DNA of 64,000 nt from Sipunculus nudus (taxonomy: Eukaryota; Annelida; Sipuncula; Golfingiida; Sipunculidae): the NCBI GenBank assembly GCA_026874595.1, contig CM049319.1, forward strand, positions 18,145,101 to 18,209,100, in the 5' to 3' direction. Below the pieces are notes generated by a model. That model ran no database searches and was not told the origin of the DNA. It saw only the letters and a list, made by a program, of their open reading frames with translations. The position numbers were made by a program, and so were the translations under genes. This document shows, piece by piece, positions 1-11,081 of the stretch. How positions within the stretch are numbered: the stretch's first letter is position 1; the number at the start of each line of letters is the position of its first letter.

Positions 1-178
1 TACACATTATAGGGAAAGATAATGTACTTGCTGTTTGCTTATGGAGATATTTATGAAATGTTGTAAACAGGATGTTTATGTGATGTGTAAATAAGATGAT
101 TTATTAGATGTTGTAAAATATTAGTGATTGTGATCGTAAAAAGAAAGTTTTCTGTGAAAAATTTCTTTTTTTATTACA

Positions 179-189
179 GGAGGGGGGAG
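179..189 (+). other. polypurine tract of the partial LTR element
   Basis: Eleven purines in a row (G and A only) immediately before the TG that opens the LTR. In LTR retroelements this tract primes plus-strand DNA synthesis. Confidence 0.55.
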
Positions 190-954
190 TGTTACAGGTG
201 CTCTATTATGTGACACGGGCGTAACTCGTGTTGTTGTTACATTTTATGTTTAATTCATACTGGTTGAACTCTCGTTATCATGTGGGCCTTGAGCTTTCAC
301 GCTTGGTTGTGGGTCACGTGATGAGCCTGGTATGTGTAGATACACAGCGATGTCTTTCTAGAGATTTCCTGAAACGCGTGTTTACTGTGGAGAAGGGTCC
401 TTATAGACTGTTCGAGAAGCAGAAAATTCCCGGCTAGGGGTGTGAAGGTATATAAGGGGCTGTTGTTTAGAACCAGGTGGCAGACAGCAGAGCAGATACC
501 AGTGGACGCAGTAGCGTGTGTCTGATTCTAAGACCCTATCGGATGAATGCGGCAATTATACATTTTCAAAGATTTTCTCCTTGATTTTATACATTTGGAC
601 TTCAGTTTACTTTCTGTGTTGTTGCAAGAACTTTCCACTGGACTGTCATTCTCCGAGAGTTTACATTCAAAGGACTTATGTTGGTGACAGTGTTGGTATC
701 GAGGTACTGTACCATTATCTTTCTGTGTGATTGGATTGACTTGTTGCTATAACGCTGTTTTACTATATAATTGTATTGATTTAGTGTATTGTATTGTTAG
801 GGTTGTATTTTAACAAAAAACCACTGACTTCTTTATTCATTCCCCTAGACATTTCCAGCTTCCATGTGTTACAGAATCTGATTTTTTTTTATCTCTGTTA
901 CAGAATTTGTGTTCATCACGCATACATAATCTGTTTATATTAGGTTCCGTAACA
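190..954 (+). repeat. 3' LTR, about 765 bp
   Basis: Bounded by TGTTAC and GTAACA. It contains a TATA-box-like TATATAAG at 449-456, so the U3/R boundary is likely shortly after, near 480. A 69-codon open frame at 228-437 is probably chance. The second LTR is off-window, so the exact right boundary is inferred only from the inverted ends. Confidence 0.55.
449..456 (+). promoter_or_regulatory. TATA box candidate in the 3' LTR
   Basis: TATATAAG followed by a G-rich stretch, 260 bases into the LTR, a plausible RNA polymerase II core promoter for an LTR element. Confidence 0.4.
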
Positions 955-1479
955 CAGTATCAACACTGTTCACCAAAACATACATTCCATCAAGCTGCTA
1001 ACTACTACAAAGACAGGCACATGCGCCAGGCTGAGGTCAGCGGTGTCATCTGCACAAGTGGCTGTGGCCTGGACAAACTTGTCTTTATTATGTATCATGT
1101 GATATGTCCATACCACCCTAGGGTCTCAAGTTATGGATTCACACATGTGTACATTACTACTTGGTAAAACAATCATGAAAATATTTTACAAGTACATATG
1201 TCTTTATAGTATATAATAATCTTCACAAATTGTCAAGTCAGTTATAATCATTTTACAATTCAGTATACATGCTACTGTATGACTAACCTGGACTGCATTA
1301 CCCTATGTAGGGAAGACAAGGGGTGACCAGCATATGATGTACTTACTATATGATATATGATATAGTCTGGTATGGCTGTCCAGATGGCTTGACCTGAATA
1401 TCTTTAGGTCCAGGGGCATGGTATACCACCCCTTTTGTTTGAGCTGATAAAAATAATAAAGACTTTACACAACTGTATT
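955..1479. other. no recognisable feature
   Basis: Flanking DNA to the right of the LTR. Short open frames only, with no recognisable protein, RNA gene or repeat structure. Confidence 0.4.
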
Positions 1480-1909
1480 TTTAGCGAACATGTGAGCTTA
1501 TGCGATGGCGCAGTGTCATCCATCAGCCGTCCGATGTCCAGGGCTGGCTTTCCGCCATCCATGGCTGTAAGTCTGAAACCGTCGGAGCTAGCAGCTCCAA
1601 ATTGCATGTAAGAATTAGTCACATGTGAAACTTGGTGCCCTGCAGCTTATTATTGGGTAACTGCATTAATTTAGATTTTATAGAGAAAAAGCTTACAACC
1701 TTTAAAAATCTTCTTCTCTGAAACTGTCCAGCCAAATTGTCCAATATTTCACAGAAATGATCCCTGGAACAATCTCTTTCAAATTTGTTCAAATGGTTCC
1801 AGTTCGGAGATTTTTGGCCGAGTTACAGGAGGTTGAAATTAGTGTGCAAAAAAGCACACTAAAATTAAAATCTCAGAAACGGCTTGAGCTATAATCACCA
1901 AATTTTATA
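1480..1909. repeat. fragment of dispersed repeat, target of the gypsy-type insertion
   Basis: A 'gcgaacatgtgagctta' start, then a 'tcttcttctctgaaac' segment, resemble modules of dispersed repeats common in bivalve DNA. The gypsy-type element inserted at its right edge, since the sequence resumes at 9350 after the duplicated CCAAT. Family assignment is from general resemblance only. Confidence 0.35.
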
Positions 1910-1914
1910 CCAAT
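1910..1914. repeat. target site duplication CCAAT (left)
   Basis: Identical to 9345-9349 on the other side of the element. Confidence 0.85.
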
Positions 1915-3066
1915 TGTCACCCCTGACTTAAAGTTATAACTTTACAACGGATATATCCTATAAAACAATAGGATGGGTTTACGCTCGCCACTTGATTTCA
2001 CTAATCAAGAAATTAGATCCTGGTCATTACAGGTGACGTTCCCAGGTTCTTTTAAGGATGTGTATAAAAATACCAGACAATCATACACCCAGATCAATAG
2101 AAACTATGAGATATCAGGTTAAATTCACAAATATATTTCAAGACAATACATACAGAGACATAGATGTGATCGAGTGTGTGTGCATTGATGTGTCAATACG
2201 ACAGTCCTTTACATTAAAAATACAGGATATTTACTGAGTCCATGGTTTGTATAAAAACAATAAAGTCCAGTTCCTTCAGAGATCTCTGGTTACTGTTTTG
2301 TGTAGAATCTAGCGTATGGTTAGTACCATATAGTCTTTCTGAGTTTAGCGATCTTCAACTGATCTTGCTTGACAGCGACCCTGGTAGGTTTACATTCACA
2401 TGAATGGTAATAGCTCTCTTTGTTTACATATGAGCTTAGAGTCCTTGACCTTACTCGTGTAGCAATTGTTTCACGGCTTACAGCGATTATGTATCTAGGT
2501 CAAGCTGAACTAGGCTGGCAGGTGATGCGTGCGCACTTACTTTACCGCCAATTCGATGCTCTGTCGGCAGCACGGCTGTGATCTCGTGAGCTGGGCCCTT
2601 GCATCATGTAGAAGCTTGCTTCTCTGCCGTTCCTGGCGGGTTTAAGTGTTTCAATGTTCTTTCTGCCGTGCGTGCGTGCTGCCTCTTCAAGCTTCAAGAC
2701 CCAACTGAAGCAGCGTCCCGCGTCTCTCCCTGAACTCCGACGTCACAATCGCCTGTGCACTGTGTACGGCGATCCGGTTCTCTGATTGGCTTACGGCTCA
2801 GGTGTCCCATATAAGGATATATGTGATCTAGTATGACTGCTAGCGTCACCATGGCGACCCACATACCAAATGTAATACACGCAATGCATGACACAGATAT
2901 ATCAGCTGATAGCCGATGGGATTTCATACAAGAATACACAATATATATACAATCGAGACCTGTCAACGCTTTAGGCTGACGCTTCACGTCAATATCAATA
3001 GAGAACAGACTTCGTTAAACTATGATACAAAACACCCTACATATTGTCACCGATTTTCTGGTGACA
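1915..3066 (-). repeat. 3' LTR of the gypsy-type element (1152 bp)
   Basis: Aligns along its whole length with 8198-9344, with scattered substitutions and a few short indels. Both copies contain a homologous 97-codon open frame (here 2694-2987, minus). I treat it as a by-product of LTR duplication, not a gene. Confidence 0.88.
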
Positions 3067-3081
3067 TCACCCCCTCCTTTT
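3067..3081 (-). other. polypurine tract of the gypsy-type element
   Basis: Read on the minus strand, AAAAGGAGGGGGTGA directly abuts the TGTCAC start of the 3' LTR. It is the expected primer site for plus-strand synthesis. Confidence 0.75.
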
Positions 3082-3388
3082 AAAGAAAATACACAGTAAT
3101 TTCGATACATGGTATCGTTCTATCTCACAGGGTCCAGCTAAACATATTTACATATAGCAATACATAGCAATACATAAGGGTCATGTAACAAGTTGTCATT
3201 TGTACATGCCCACGGTCTATGACACAGGGCTAAATCCTGTACATGTTTAGACTTAACTGGTTAAAAATTTTAGCTCATTACATCCTAACACTCAGGCAGT
3301 CTGCTAAGAAAATCAGGTCCATGGTTTAATTTACCTGACACTGCTTCAATATCAAATCTAAACTCTTGTAGAACCAGTGCCCATCTCA

Positions 3389-3938
3389 TTACTCTCTTAT
3401 TAGCACATTTTGATTTAATGGTTTGTGGTCGGTCTGAATGGTGAACGGTCTACAAGCCAGGTACATCTCAAATTTCTGTTCAGACCATACAATTGCTAAT
3501 GACTCTTTCTCAATGGTGGAGAAATTTCTCTCCCTGGGCAATAGTTTACGACTGGCATAAGCTACTGGGTGCATGATCCCCTCGTGTCTTTGCATCAGGA
3601 TCATCCAATACCCACATCAGATGCATCTCATTTCAAATAAAATCGTTTACTGAAATCAGGTGGCTTCAGTATAGGGGGTCTTACAGTTTAGCCTTTAGAG
3701 AACAGTACGCGTTCTCGTGTACGGGTTTCCAGTCTAGTTTGTTAGGTTGACCTTTCCGCGTTAGATCAGTCAAGGGCACCGCTATTTCCGCATAGTTTGG
3801 CACGAATTTTCGATAGTACCCTGTAAGACCTAGGAATGCTCGCAAAGCCTTCTTTGTCTTAGGTCTATCAGTGCTCTGTATTCTCCTGAGCAAAACCGGA
3901 TTAGTGGCCAAGTTGCCCGTGCCTACAAGGTGTCCCAA
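3389..3938 (-). pseudogene. pol: pol part 4: RT connection and RNase H
   Basis: 3938-3681 carries the gypsy-type RT/RNase H connection (LRAFLGLTGYYRKFVPNYAE). 3604-3389 carries RNase H (HPVAYASRKLLPRERNFSTIE, then TDHKPL). Between them a TGA replaces the residue before the first RNase H aspartate (DASD), and other stops and a frameshift intervene. RNase H removes the RNA strand after reverse transcription. It is inactive here as a continuous protein. Confidence 0.8.
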
Positions 3939-5391
3939 AACCTCTAAGCTCTGGTAGCCTATGAAGGTTTTTAGCTGGTTTAGCTGCTAAGTTTGCACAT
4001 TCTAGTCTAACTAGCACTTCTCTAAGAGTTCTTAAGTGCTTGTCCCAAGTCTCTGCGTGTATTAACATGTCATCTACATAACACACTACATTCGGCATGT
4101 CGCTGAACATTTTCCGCATCATGCGGGTGAAAACCGCTCCGGCAGTTACCAGGCCGAATGGCATAACCCTAAATTGGTAATGGCCATGGGGTGTAACAAA
4201 GGCCGTCTTAACCCTGGATTCCTCAGAAATAGGGATCTGCCAGTAACCTTTTGTCAGGTCAAGCTTTGTAAAATACTGGCTTTTCGCGACTTTGACAAAA
4301 AGTGTTTCCAGATCCGGCATGGGTTCAGGATCGAACACGACTGATTGGTTCAGCTTTCGGTAGTCTATCACGAATCTAGTCTTACCGTCAGGTTTCCTAA
4401 GCAGGATACAGGGGGACGCATAGCTAGAATCTGACTGTTCAATAATGCCTAAGTTTAACATTTCCTGGATTTCTGTTCGAATTGGCTCTCGCAGTTCAAA
4501 AGGCACCCTATAGGGCCTAGTTTTTACAGGTACATCAGATGAGAGTTTAATGCTACATTCTACAACATTGGTGAGCTTGGGTACATCTGTGAATGCATCC
4601 CCATATTGCCTAAGCAGACTGAGTATTTCACGGAGCTGACGTTTGCTTAGGTCGGCATTTACCTGAACATCTCGCTCAGTCTGGCGGCGCGCATACGACG
4701 GTAACGACATGTGGGCATCCTCATCAATCCCTTCTGGGTTTAACTCTCCGAACACGGGAGGCTCTGTTTCACTGTCTACACCGTCAGGATCATGTATGGA
4801 ATCAGGTGCGCCCTTGGCTACCGCTGCCAGAATATGCTGGGGCTCGTTCCTAGCATGGTACCTTTTCAGCATATTCACGTGGAAGGTTTTAACCTTATGG
4901 CCAATCTTAATCCAATAGTCTAAGTCCCCAACCCTGTTTACAATAGTATAGGGGCCTTTCCACTGTACCATTAATTTGTTCCGCTCCGTCGGGAGTAACA
5001 ACAAAACTTTGTCTCCGACCTCAAACCTGCGTGTGCATTTACCTCTATCATATAACAATTTGTGTCTGTTCGCTGATTTGTTCAACGCCTCTCTAGCTAA
5101 CGCATATGAGTCGCTTAGTTTGTCTTGTAGGTCCAGGACGTATTGGTACGTGGTTTTAGTCTCGACGCTAGTATCTCGCTTGGTCCACAGATCCCTAAGA
5201 ATCCGCATAACTCTAACGATTCTACCATAGAGCAACTCAAAGGGTGAGAACCCTGTGCTCTCATGTGGCGCTTCTCGGTATGCAGAAAGCACGGCGCTGA
5301 GGTACCGATCCCATCTCACGGTCTTTCCTCGCACATCCATTTCAACATTAACTTTAACATGCCATTGAATCTCTCCACCATTCTGTTGCAC
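3901..5391 (-). pseudogene. pol: pol part 3: integrase C-terminus with GPY/F module followed by reverse transcriptase
   Basis: A 496-codon open frame that alone proves the unusual domain order. Its first ~200 residues are integrase C-terminus (FSPFELLYGR; a GPY/F module with WKGPYTIV near residue 145). The rest is reverse transcriptase, from a GIIEQSDSSYASP box through LDLTKGYWQIP to the catalytic YVDDM at 4066-4080. The normal gypsy order would place integrase after RNase H. The last ~20 residues are frameshifted relative to the next block. RT copies the element's RNA into cDNA. Confidence 0.88.
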
Positions 5392-5666
5392 ATAGGATGG
5401 TTAGGAGTAGTGGTGATCTGTTTTACAGACAAAACACGGCTAACTTCTTACATGAGGTCTGACGTAAATTGTGTTCCCAGGTTGGTAAGCACCTCTGACG
5501 GCACTCCTATCCACGCATAAATATCAACTAGCGCATCAGCCACGGAGACAGTATTTATGTTCTTTAAAGCAACAGCCTCTGGATATCTAGTGGCATAATC
5601 CATAACGGTCAGAATATACCTGTGACCTCTCTCCGACGCTGGATGGATCGGCCCAACCAGATCCAT
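5392..5666 (-). pseudogene. pol: pol part 2: integrase catalytic core (D, D and E region)
   Basis: The block 5666-5448 carries the first two catalytic aspartates (MDLVGP start; VMDYATRYPE). A TAA at the end of that block interrupts the core. The same frame then continues for about 50 bases and contains the third acid in a VERFNG-type motif. A single-base frameshift near 5335-5350 connects it to the following frame. The core residues of a DD-E integrase are therefore present but not in one open frame. Confidence 0.75.
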
Positions 5667-6521
5667 CTAAATTCTACGCCAGGGCTCATCAATTAATGGC
5701 ATCTGGCCTAACGTAGCTCCAGGCACCTTGCCTTTCGGTATGGTTTTCTGGCAAATGGGACAGGACTTGCAAAACTCAGCAATGTCATTATACATCCCTT
5801 TCCAGAAAAACTGAGTTCTCACGCGGTCGTGCGTTTTGTCTATGCCCTGATGGCCTGCCATAACCGCTTCGTGGCCCATCCTCATGACGTCGTACCATAA
5901 CATCTGAGGTACCACCACTCGAGATCCATCTTGATCTCCCCGTTTATCACTCACAACCCGAACTAAATATCCATCCTCAATTCTAAATGGACTATCATTT
6001 CTAGCCTCTCTAGCTAGCCTCCAATAGGGCGCTAAAGACTGATCCTCCTGCTGCGCCTTCAAAAATTCGGCCGGACTCACATCTGCAACTGGGCTTGCAA
6101 CATTCAATCTAAGCGTCGGCATCTGTTTCTCACGTGCAGCGCTCCGTGTCTCCACCGCGGACGACACCTCCTTTTGTGACTCTACACCGTCACACACTAT
6201 GCCTGAGGACCACTCAGACTTCCACGTAGGGTCCGGATCATACGGATCACGCGCTCCCCCTACGTTACCTAGTGCTAAATCACATACAGCATCCCCGACC
6301 ATCATTGCCTCGATAGTACCGACAAAGTACGCACAGTCCACAATAATCCTAGCCGTAGGAAATTGTCTTACAGACCCGTCGAACAACCTACACTCGACCT
6401 GGTGTCCGGTGAACTGATTCGGCTCGACGTACGACTCACGTATTCCTGCCGAGAAACATCCCGAATCCCGCAGCACCCTCGCTGACTTACTATTCACCAG
6501 CCCTTCACACACAGGTAACAA
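5667..6521 (-). pseudogene. pol: pol part 1: aspartic protease plus integrase zinc-binding domain
   Basis: Open for 284 codons. An Asp-Ser-Gly protease motif near residues 19-21 replaces the usual DTG/DSG context (VLRDSGCFSAG). The C-terminal ~110 residues hold the integrase HHCC domain: two His in HEAVMAGHQ and two Cys in CKSCPIC, with the typical hydrophobic F-x-W-x-G-M between. This puts protease and integrase next to each other, ahead of RT. The frame ends at the start of the integrase catalytic core, and the next block continues it directly at 5666. The protease cleaves the polyprotein and the integrase inserts the cDNA. Confidence 0.8.
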
Positions 6522-6737
6522 GTTTCCGCCTTCTGTCTGGGCAGCAAATCCTTACAACTGACTCGGACTCTCTACTTCCGGTTTCACCGCACCGACTGTC
6601 TCCGTTTCCGCCTCGACTACTGCCATTGACATAGTCTCAGGCTTCTGTTTTGGGTTATACGGGGGGCTAAAATTAGTCCTATACCTCTGCTGATCGCCAG
6701 CAGCACGCCCTACTTGAGGGGAAGACCTAGGCCTCGA

Positions 6738-7477
6738 CCGAGCACAAGTCTTACATTCCCACGCCTTATGCCCCAGTTCCTTACATAAGTAACATCTGAT
6801 GCCTCCTGATGGCTTAAATGTCTTTCATAAACATAGAGAGATCCCTACTACAGCAGTTTACGTACTGCTTGCACATCATCAGATTAACTACCCCGTCATA
6901 GTCACCTCCGACCCCTGCCATCCCTATCCAATGGTCTAGGTATCCACTTAGTCTCATCGCAAACTGACTTGGCGTTTCGCCTCGCTCAGGCCTACAAGTC
7001 CGAAACTTGTGTCGATAACCCTCTTCGGTCATTTGGTATCGCTTTTACAAGGCTATCTTTAACTTATCGTAATCCATGGCCTCACTAACCGATAACTGTT
7101 TGTAACGGACTCAGGTGTAACGCCCAATTCTCCCTATCATAGTCTTGACATACAGCTAACCGTTCAAATCGCTCAAGAAACGCATCTAGCTGATCGTGAG
7201 CCTCATCAAAAGGTGGAAGCTGGATTTTTGGGAATACATCCCTACTTCTCTCTTCTTTAACCCCAGAGTCAGACTTTAACCTTAGAACCTCTAATTCGTG
7301 GGCTCTAGCCTCTTGCTCGCACTCTAATTCCCGCTGTTCACTCTCTATTTCACGTTGCCTAGCTCTTTCCTCACGTTCCTCATCCGCACGCCGTCTAGCC
7401 TCAACATAATCTTGTAAAGCCTGGTCCTTAAGTCCCAAGGCCTGTCCGCATCTAACAAGTGACTCTAACGACTCCAT
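6738..7477 (-). pseudogene. gag: gag (broken): coiled-coil N-terminus, gag core, CCHC zinc knuckle
   Basis: The first block (7477-7085) starts with Met. It has a strongly charged Glu/Arg/Gln-rich coiled-coil segment at about residues 25-75, then a gag-core start with the pattern FPKIQLPPFDE. A second block (7032-6814), after a frameshift, contains a tryptophan-rich core portion. A third frame carries the nucleocapsid knuckle at 6753-6794 with C-x2-C-x4-H-x4-C spacing (C, C, H, C all present). Gag packages the element's RNA into cytoplasmic particles. At least two frame breaks mean no intact Gag is made from this copy. Confidence 0.75.
6753..6794 (-). other. CCHC zinc knuckle of gag nucleocapsid
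   Basis: Fourteen codons with ligands Cys, Cys, His, Cys in CX2CX4HX4C spacing. It lies in a frame different from the preceding gag block, so a frameshift separates them. Confidence 0.8.
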
Positions 7478-8175
7478 GGTAACGCTCTAACCTAGTAAGA
7501 TTCCAGTATCTAGTAATATCCGCTCTTAAAAATCTGTAAATACGTACTGTTAAAGCCAACCTAACGAACTGGCGGTATCCGTACAATTACACTACGGTAG
7601 CTCTACGCATCAAAATCTACTTATACGGACGGACGGACCGAAGGTCGGACGAAGGGTCAGACGGATGGACGGATGGATAACAAGATATCAATAAACATCA
7701 TGCACCTATGTTTACCATGCCAATCGGGAGGGGTAAACTTACCTGTCAAGAGACCCTACCACGTGACCAATCACAAACCAGTGTAGAAAAAATTATACCA
7801 GAGCGTATCTAACAACATAAAAAATTTTCACTCTAATCTGGGTTTATATCAAACCAGTAATGATGTTCAGGTATCACTGAACTAGCATTACTCACAAAAC
7901 ATACATGTGTTCAAGCCAAATCTACAAGGAATATGCTAATCCTGAAACAATGTTGTGCTTCAGGTAATATTCTCACTGAATAAATATTAACTCCTAACAG
8001 TGGGGTAATTTCATTGTGCAAGTATACACTATAACATCAGTTTGGTGTCATATCCAATTATTAATTCAGATCAACTCTAGTTTGAGTATATGAATGTCTG
8101 GTTTCAGTAGTGTTTTCTCAGTTCAAAATTTCTGAAACTTGCTGTAATTAGCCAGTTTTTTTAAGGCTAATTATA
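7478..8175 (-). other. 5' leader of the gypsy-type element
   Basis: Region between the primer site and the gag start. It contains a run of 'ggac/ggat' tetramers at about 7628-7677 and otherwise no open frame of note. Confidence 0.5.
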
Positions 8176-8192
8176 TCCTGGCACGCTCGCCA
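8176..8192 (-). other. putative tRNA primer-binding site
   Basis: On the minus strand a TGG-initiated stretch (TGGCGAGCGTGCCAGG) begins 5 bases after the 5' LTR. TGG matches the CCA end of a tRNA. I could not match the remainder to a specific tRNA. Confidence 0.45.
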
Positions 8193-8197
8193 TTCAA

Positions 8198-9344
8198 TGT
8201 CACCCCTGACTTAATGTGATAACTTTACAACAGATATATCCTATAAAACAATAGGATGGGTTTATGCTCGCCACTTGATTTCACTAATCAAGAAATTAGA
8301 TCCCGGTCATTGCAGGTGACGTTTCCAGGTTCTTTTAAGGACGTGTATAAAAATACCAGACAATCATATACCCAGATCAATAGAAACTATGAGACATCAG
8401 GTTAAATTCATAAATATAATTCAAGACAATACATACAGAGACATAGATGTGAGTGTGTGTGCGTTGATGTGTCAATACGACAGTCCTCACATTAAAAATA
8501 CAGGATATTTACTAAGTCCATGGTTTGTATAAAAACAATAAAGTCCAGTTCCTTCAGAGATCTCTGGTTACTGTTTTGTGTAGAATCTAGCGTATGGTTA
8601 GTACCATATAGTCTTTCTGAGTTTAGCGATCTTCAACTGATCTTGCTTGACAGCGACCCGGGTAGGTTTACGTTCACATGAATGGTAATAGCTCTCTTTG
8701 TTTACATATGAGCTTAGAGTCCTTGACCTTACTTATGTAGCAATTGTTTCACGGCTTACAGCGATTATGTATCTAGGTCAAGCTGAACTAGGCTGGCAGG
8801 TGACGCGTGCGCACTTACTTTACCGCCAATACGATGCTCTGTCGGCAGCGCGGCTGTGATCTCGTGAGCTGGGCCCTTGCTTCATGTAGAAGCTTGCTTC
8901 TATGCCGTTCCTGGCGGGTTTAAGCGTTTCAGTGTTCTTTCTGCCGTGCGTGCGTGCTGCCTCTTCAAGCTTCAAGACCCAACTGAAGCAGCGTCCCGCG
9001 TCTCTCCCTGAACTCCGACGTCACAATCCCCTGTGCACTGTGTACAGCGATCCGTTTCTCTGATTGGCTTACGGCTCAAGTGTCCCATATAAGGATATAT
9101 GTGATCTAGTATGACTGCTAGCGTCACCATGGCGACCCACATACCAGATGTAATACACGCAATGCATGACACAGATATATCAGCTGATAGCCGATGGGAT
9201 TTCATACAAGAATACACAATATATATACAATCGAGACCTGTCAACGCTTTAGGATGAAGCTTCACGTCAATATCAATAGAGAACAGACTTCGTTAAACTA
9301 TGATACAAAACACCCTACATATTGTCACCGATTTTCTGGTGACA
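8198..9344 (-). repeat. 5' LTR of the gypsy-type element (1147 bp)
   Basis: Same boundaries (TGTCAC/GTGACA) and near-identical sequence to 1915-3066. On the minus strand it precedes the leader and gag, so it should carry the promoter. Confidence 0.88.
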
Positions 9345-9349
9345 CCAAT
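9345..9349. repeat. target site duplication CCAAT (right)
   Basis: Identical to 1910-1914. The uninterrupted site would read through from 1909 into 9345. Confidence 0.85.
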
Positions 9350-9819
9350 GTTTGTCACATATGTCATATCTGACTTTGAGGTATTGGTGGAGCCACCTAC
9401 ATTGATGTGTTTTTTACAAGTGAAAATGTAATTTTAAACTCTTCTAGCTTATACACTGATTTATGATGAAACTGTTAAGCTGATTGGTTTAAATTTTACA
9501 AGAATTATTCTATGGTAGGGTTCTGCCAGTTTTATAAGAATAGATTGGGTAAATACAGTTTTATAAAAGCATTGTAACCAATTGAAAAAGGCTTTCTGTA
9601 TTTGAAAACAGATTTGACAACATGCTGAGTTTCAGCAGCCAAGTCAAGAGGTCACTCAGTACAAACAGATGGAGTCCAGACATCACCATGGCAACTGACC
9701 TGGCTCTGGGGGGTGTCTAGACACAATGTTTAGATGCAGAATTCCCAAGTTATTGGAACTATATCTTTCAACTGTTTGAAAAAAACTTGGTTTGCATTTT
9801 AAGCGAATCAGGTTTACCA
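9350..9819. other. no clear feature, probable continuation of the disrupted repeat
   Basis: Sequence resumes after the gypsy-type insertion. A 'ggtggagccacctaca' segment at about 9387 resembles the three-copy repeat further right. No gene is seen. Confidence 0.35.
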
Positions 9820-10595
9820 TCAGGTCACATGTGAACTGCTGCACCCTCATTTTTGGTTGACCTCTGACCTTTACTTGCTGCCCAGCGTCCATTTGTGCAT
9901 ATGTTTCCACACATAAACTGGCATATCTCGGGAACCGTTTGACCGATCAGGCACAAATGTAGCCCTTTGATAGCTTTATAATATACACTAAAAATGATGG
10001 TGCCACCTGCAACCATTTATGCACAGCGTCCATCTGTTCATCTACCTTTGGATAAAATCACTCATATCTCAAGAGTGGTTTGACTTATCCTGCTTGAAAT
10101 TTTGCAGGTCTATACATCCTGGACAGTTTTCTCGATTTATGACAGGTGGCACCACCTACATTCAGGTTTACTCTGCAGACATCCAAGCTCATATCTTGGG
10201 AACTGTTTGACCAATTGGGCCAAAATTTTGCATGTGTATAGATCGCACATTGTTCTTCATCATAAGCAAAACTGGTGGCGCCACCTGCAACCACTTATGA
10301 ACACCATCCATCGGTTCATCTGCCTTGGGATAAAATCACTTCTATCTCAGCAGTGGGTTGACCTAATCACCTGAAATTTTGCAGGTTTATACATCCATGA
10401 CAATTTTCTCAATTTTATGACAGGCTTGCACCACCTACATTCACGTTTACGCTGCAGACATCCATGTATATATGCAACACACCTCACTCTGTTCCCCTTG
10501 CCACTTAATCCATGCCTCACTTCACCCATCCCACTCTGATTTCTGTGGATACACAGTCTCTTGTCGACTACCCAAATTCTAGTTTTAAAATGATC
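9820..10595 (+). repeat. three-copy dispersed repeat, copy 1
   Basis: Shares long stretches with 61830-63280 (same orientation) and 44860-45775 (opposite). Shared landmarks are 'cacatgtgaactg', 'gttgacctctgacct', tandem blocks opening 'gccacctgcaacca' (10003 and 10285, about 280 bp apart), and a right end near 'ttgtcgactacc'. The left terminal module of copy 3 is missing here. Short open frames inside it are broken and not protein-like. Confidence 0.7.
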
Positions 10596-11012
10596 TCGTC
10601 TGAAACTTGCAGGTCCGAAATGTCCATTTTGCTAAAATCATAATGACTAAGGTAGATATGCAGGACTTAAAAGGATCTATATTAAATTTTAAAAATAAAT
10701 CTCCTTTCATACTCCCAAACTTTGCACAGGTTCGCATTAGGTCTGTAGGCCTTGTTTATTTCAATCTGGAATTTTCTCTCCATTAAATTTTAGGAATAAA
10801 CTGGTCACCCATAGTCAAAGCTACATTCGAGTACTTTGAAGGGTTTCATTAGTTAAGTGATTGTCAGGCCATAGAGCTATGAGATAGATGAAACTTACTA
10901 ATACCAGTTACTCATATTTCATGTTTCTAAAATAATTTAATGTTATTGTTAATAAATAAATAATATAAAATATAGCTTAGTAAATTAAAAAAAAATTAAA
11001 AATTAACTGTCA

Positions 11013-11081
<69 letters not shown>

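Larger units (their letters stand above)
1..954 (+). mobile_element. 3' end of an LTR retrotransposon (tail, polypurine tract, LTR)
   Basis: The first 178 bases look like the untranslated tail of an element that lies mostly off the left edge. A purine-only tract at 179-189 is followed directly by an LTR that starts TGTTAC (190) and ends GTAACA (954), a perfect 6-base inverted pair. A purine tract abutting TG is the standard layout of a 3' LTR. No coding sequence of this element is inside the window, so its family is unknown, and the flanking target duplication cannot be checked because the 5' end is missing. Confidence 0.6.
1915..9344 (-). mobile_element. full-length Ty3/gypsy-type LTR retrotransposon with integrase upstream of RT (Gmr1-like order)
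   Basis: Two near-identical LTRs (8198-9344 as 5' LTR, 1915-3066 as 3' LTR on the minus strand) flank a coding region reading gag, CCHC knuckle, aspartic protease, integrase, RT, RNase H. The LTRs open TGTCAC and close GTGACA. The 5-bp sequence CCAAT lies immediately outside both ends (1910-1914 and 9345-9349), a target duplication of the size made by gypsy-class integrases. Domain order is copia-like, but the RT (YVDD), the H2C2 zinc motif and the GPY/F module are gypsy-like. That combination is known for the Gmr1 group. Several stops and frameshifts make it non-autonomous. High LTR similarity indicates a fairly recent insertion. Confidence 0.88.

Noticed and set aside
1-954. Assignment to a named bivalve retroelement such as Steamer
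   Set aside because: No coding sequence is visible and the LTR length does not suggest it. There is no basis for a name.
2694-2987. 97-codon open frame in the 3' LTR with a homologous 97-codon frame at 8972-9265
   Set aside because: The similarity is explained by LTR duplication. Composition is not protein-like and no family is recognised, so not called a gene.
9683-10529. Overlapping open frames starting MVAGG in the three-copy repeat (also 45407, 61979)
   Set aside because: Broken differently in each copy with no conserved length or motif. Treated as repeat sequence.
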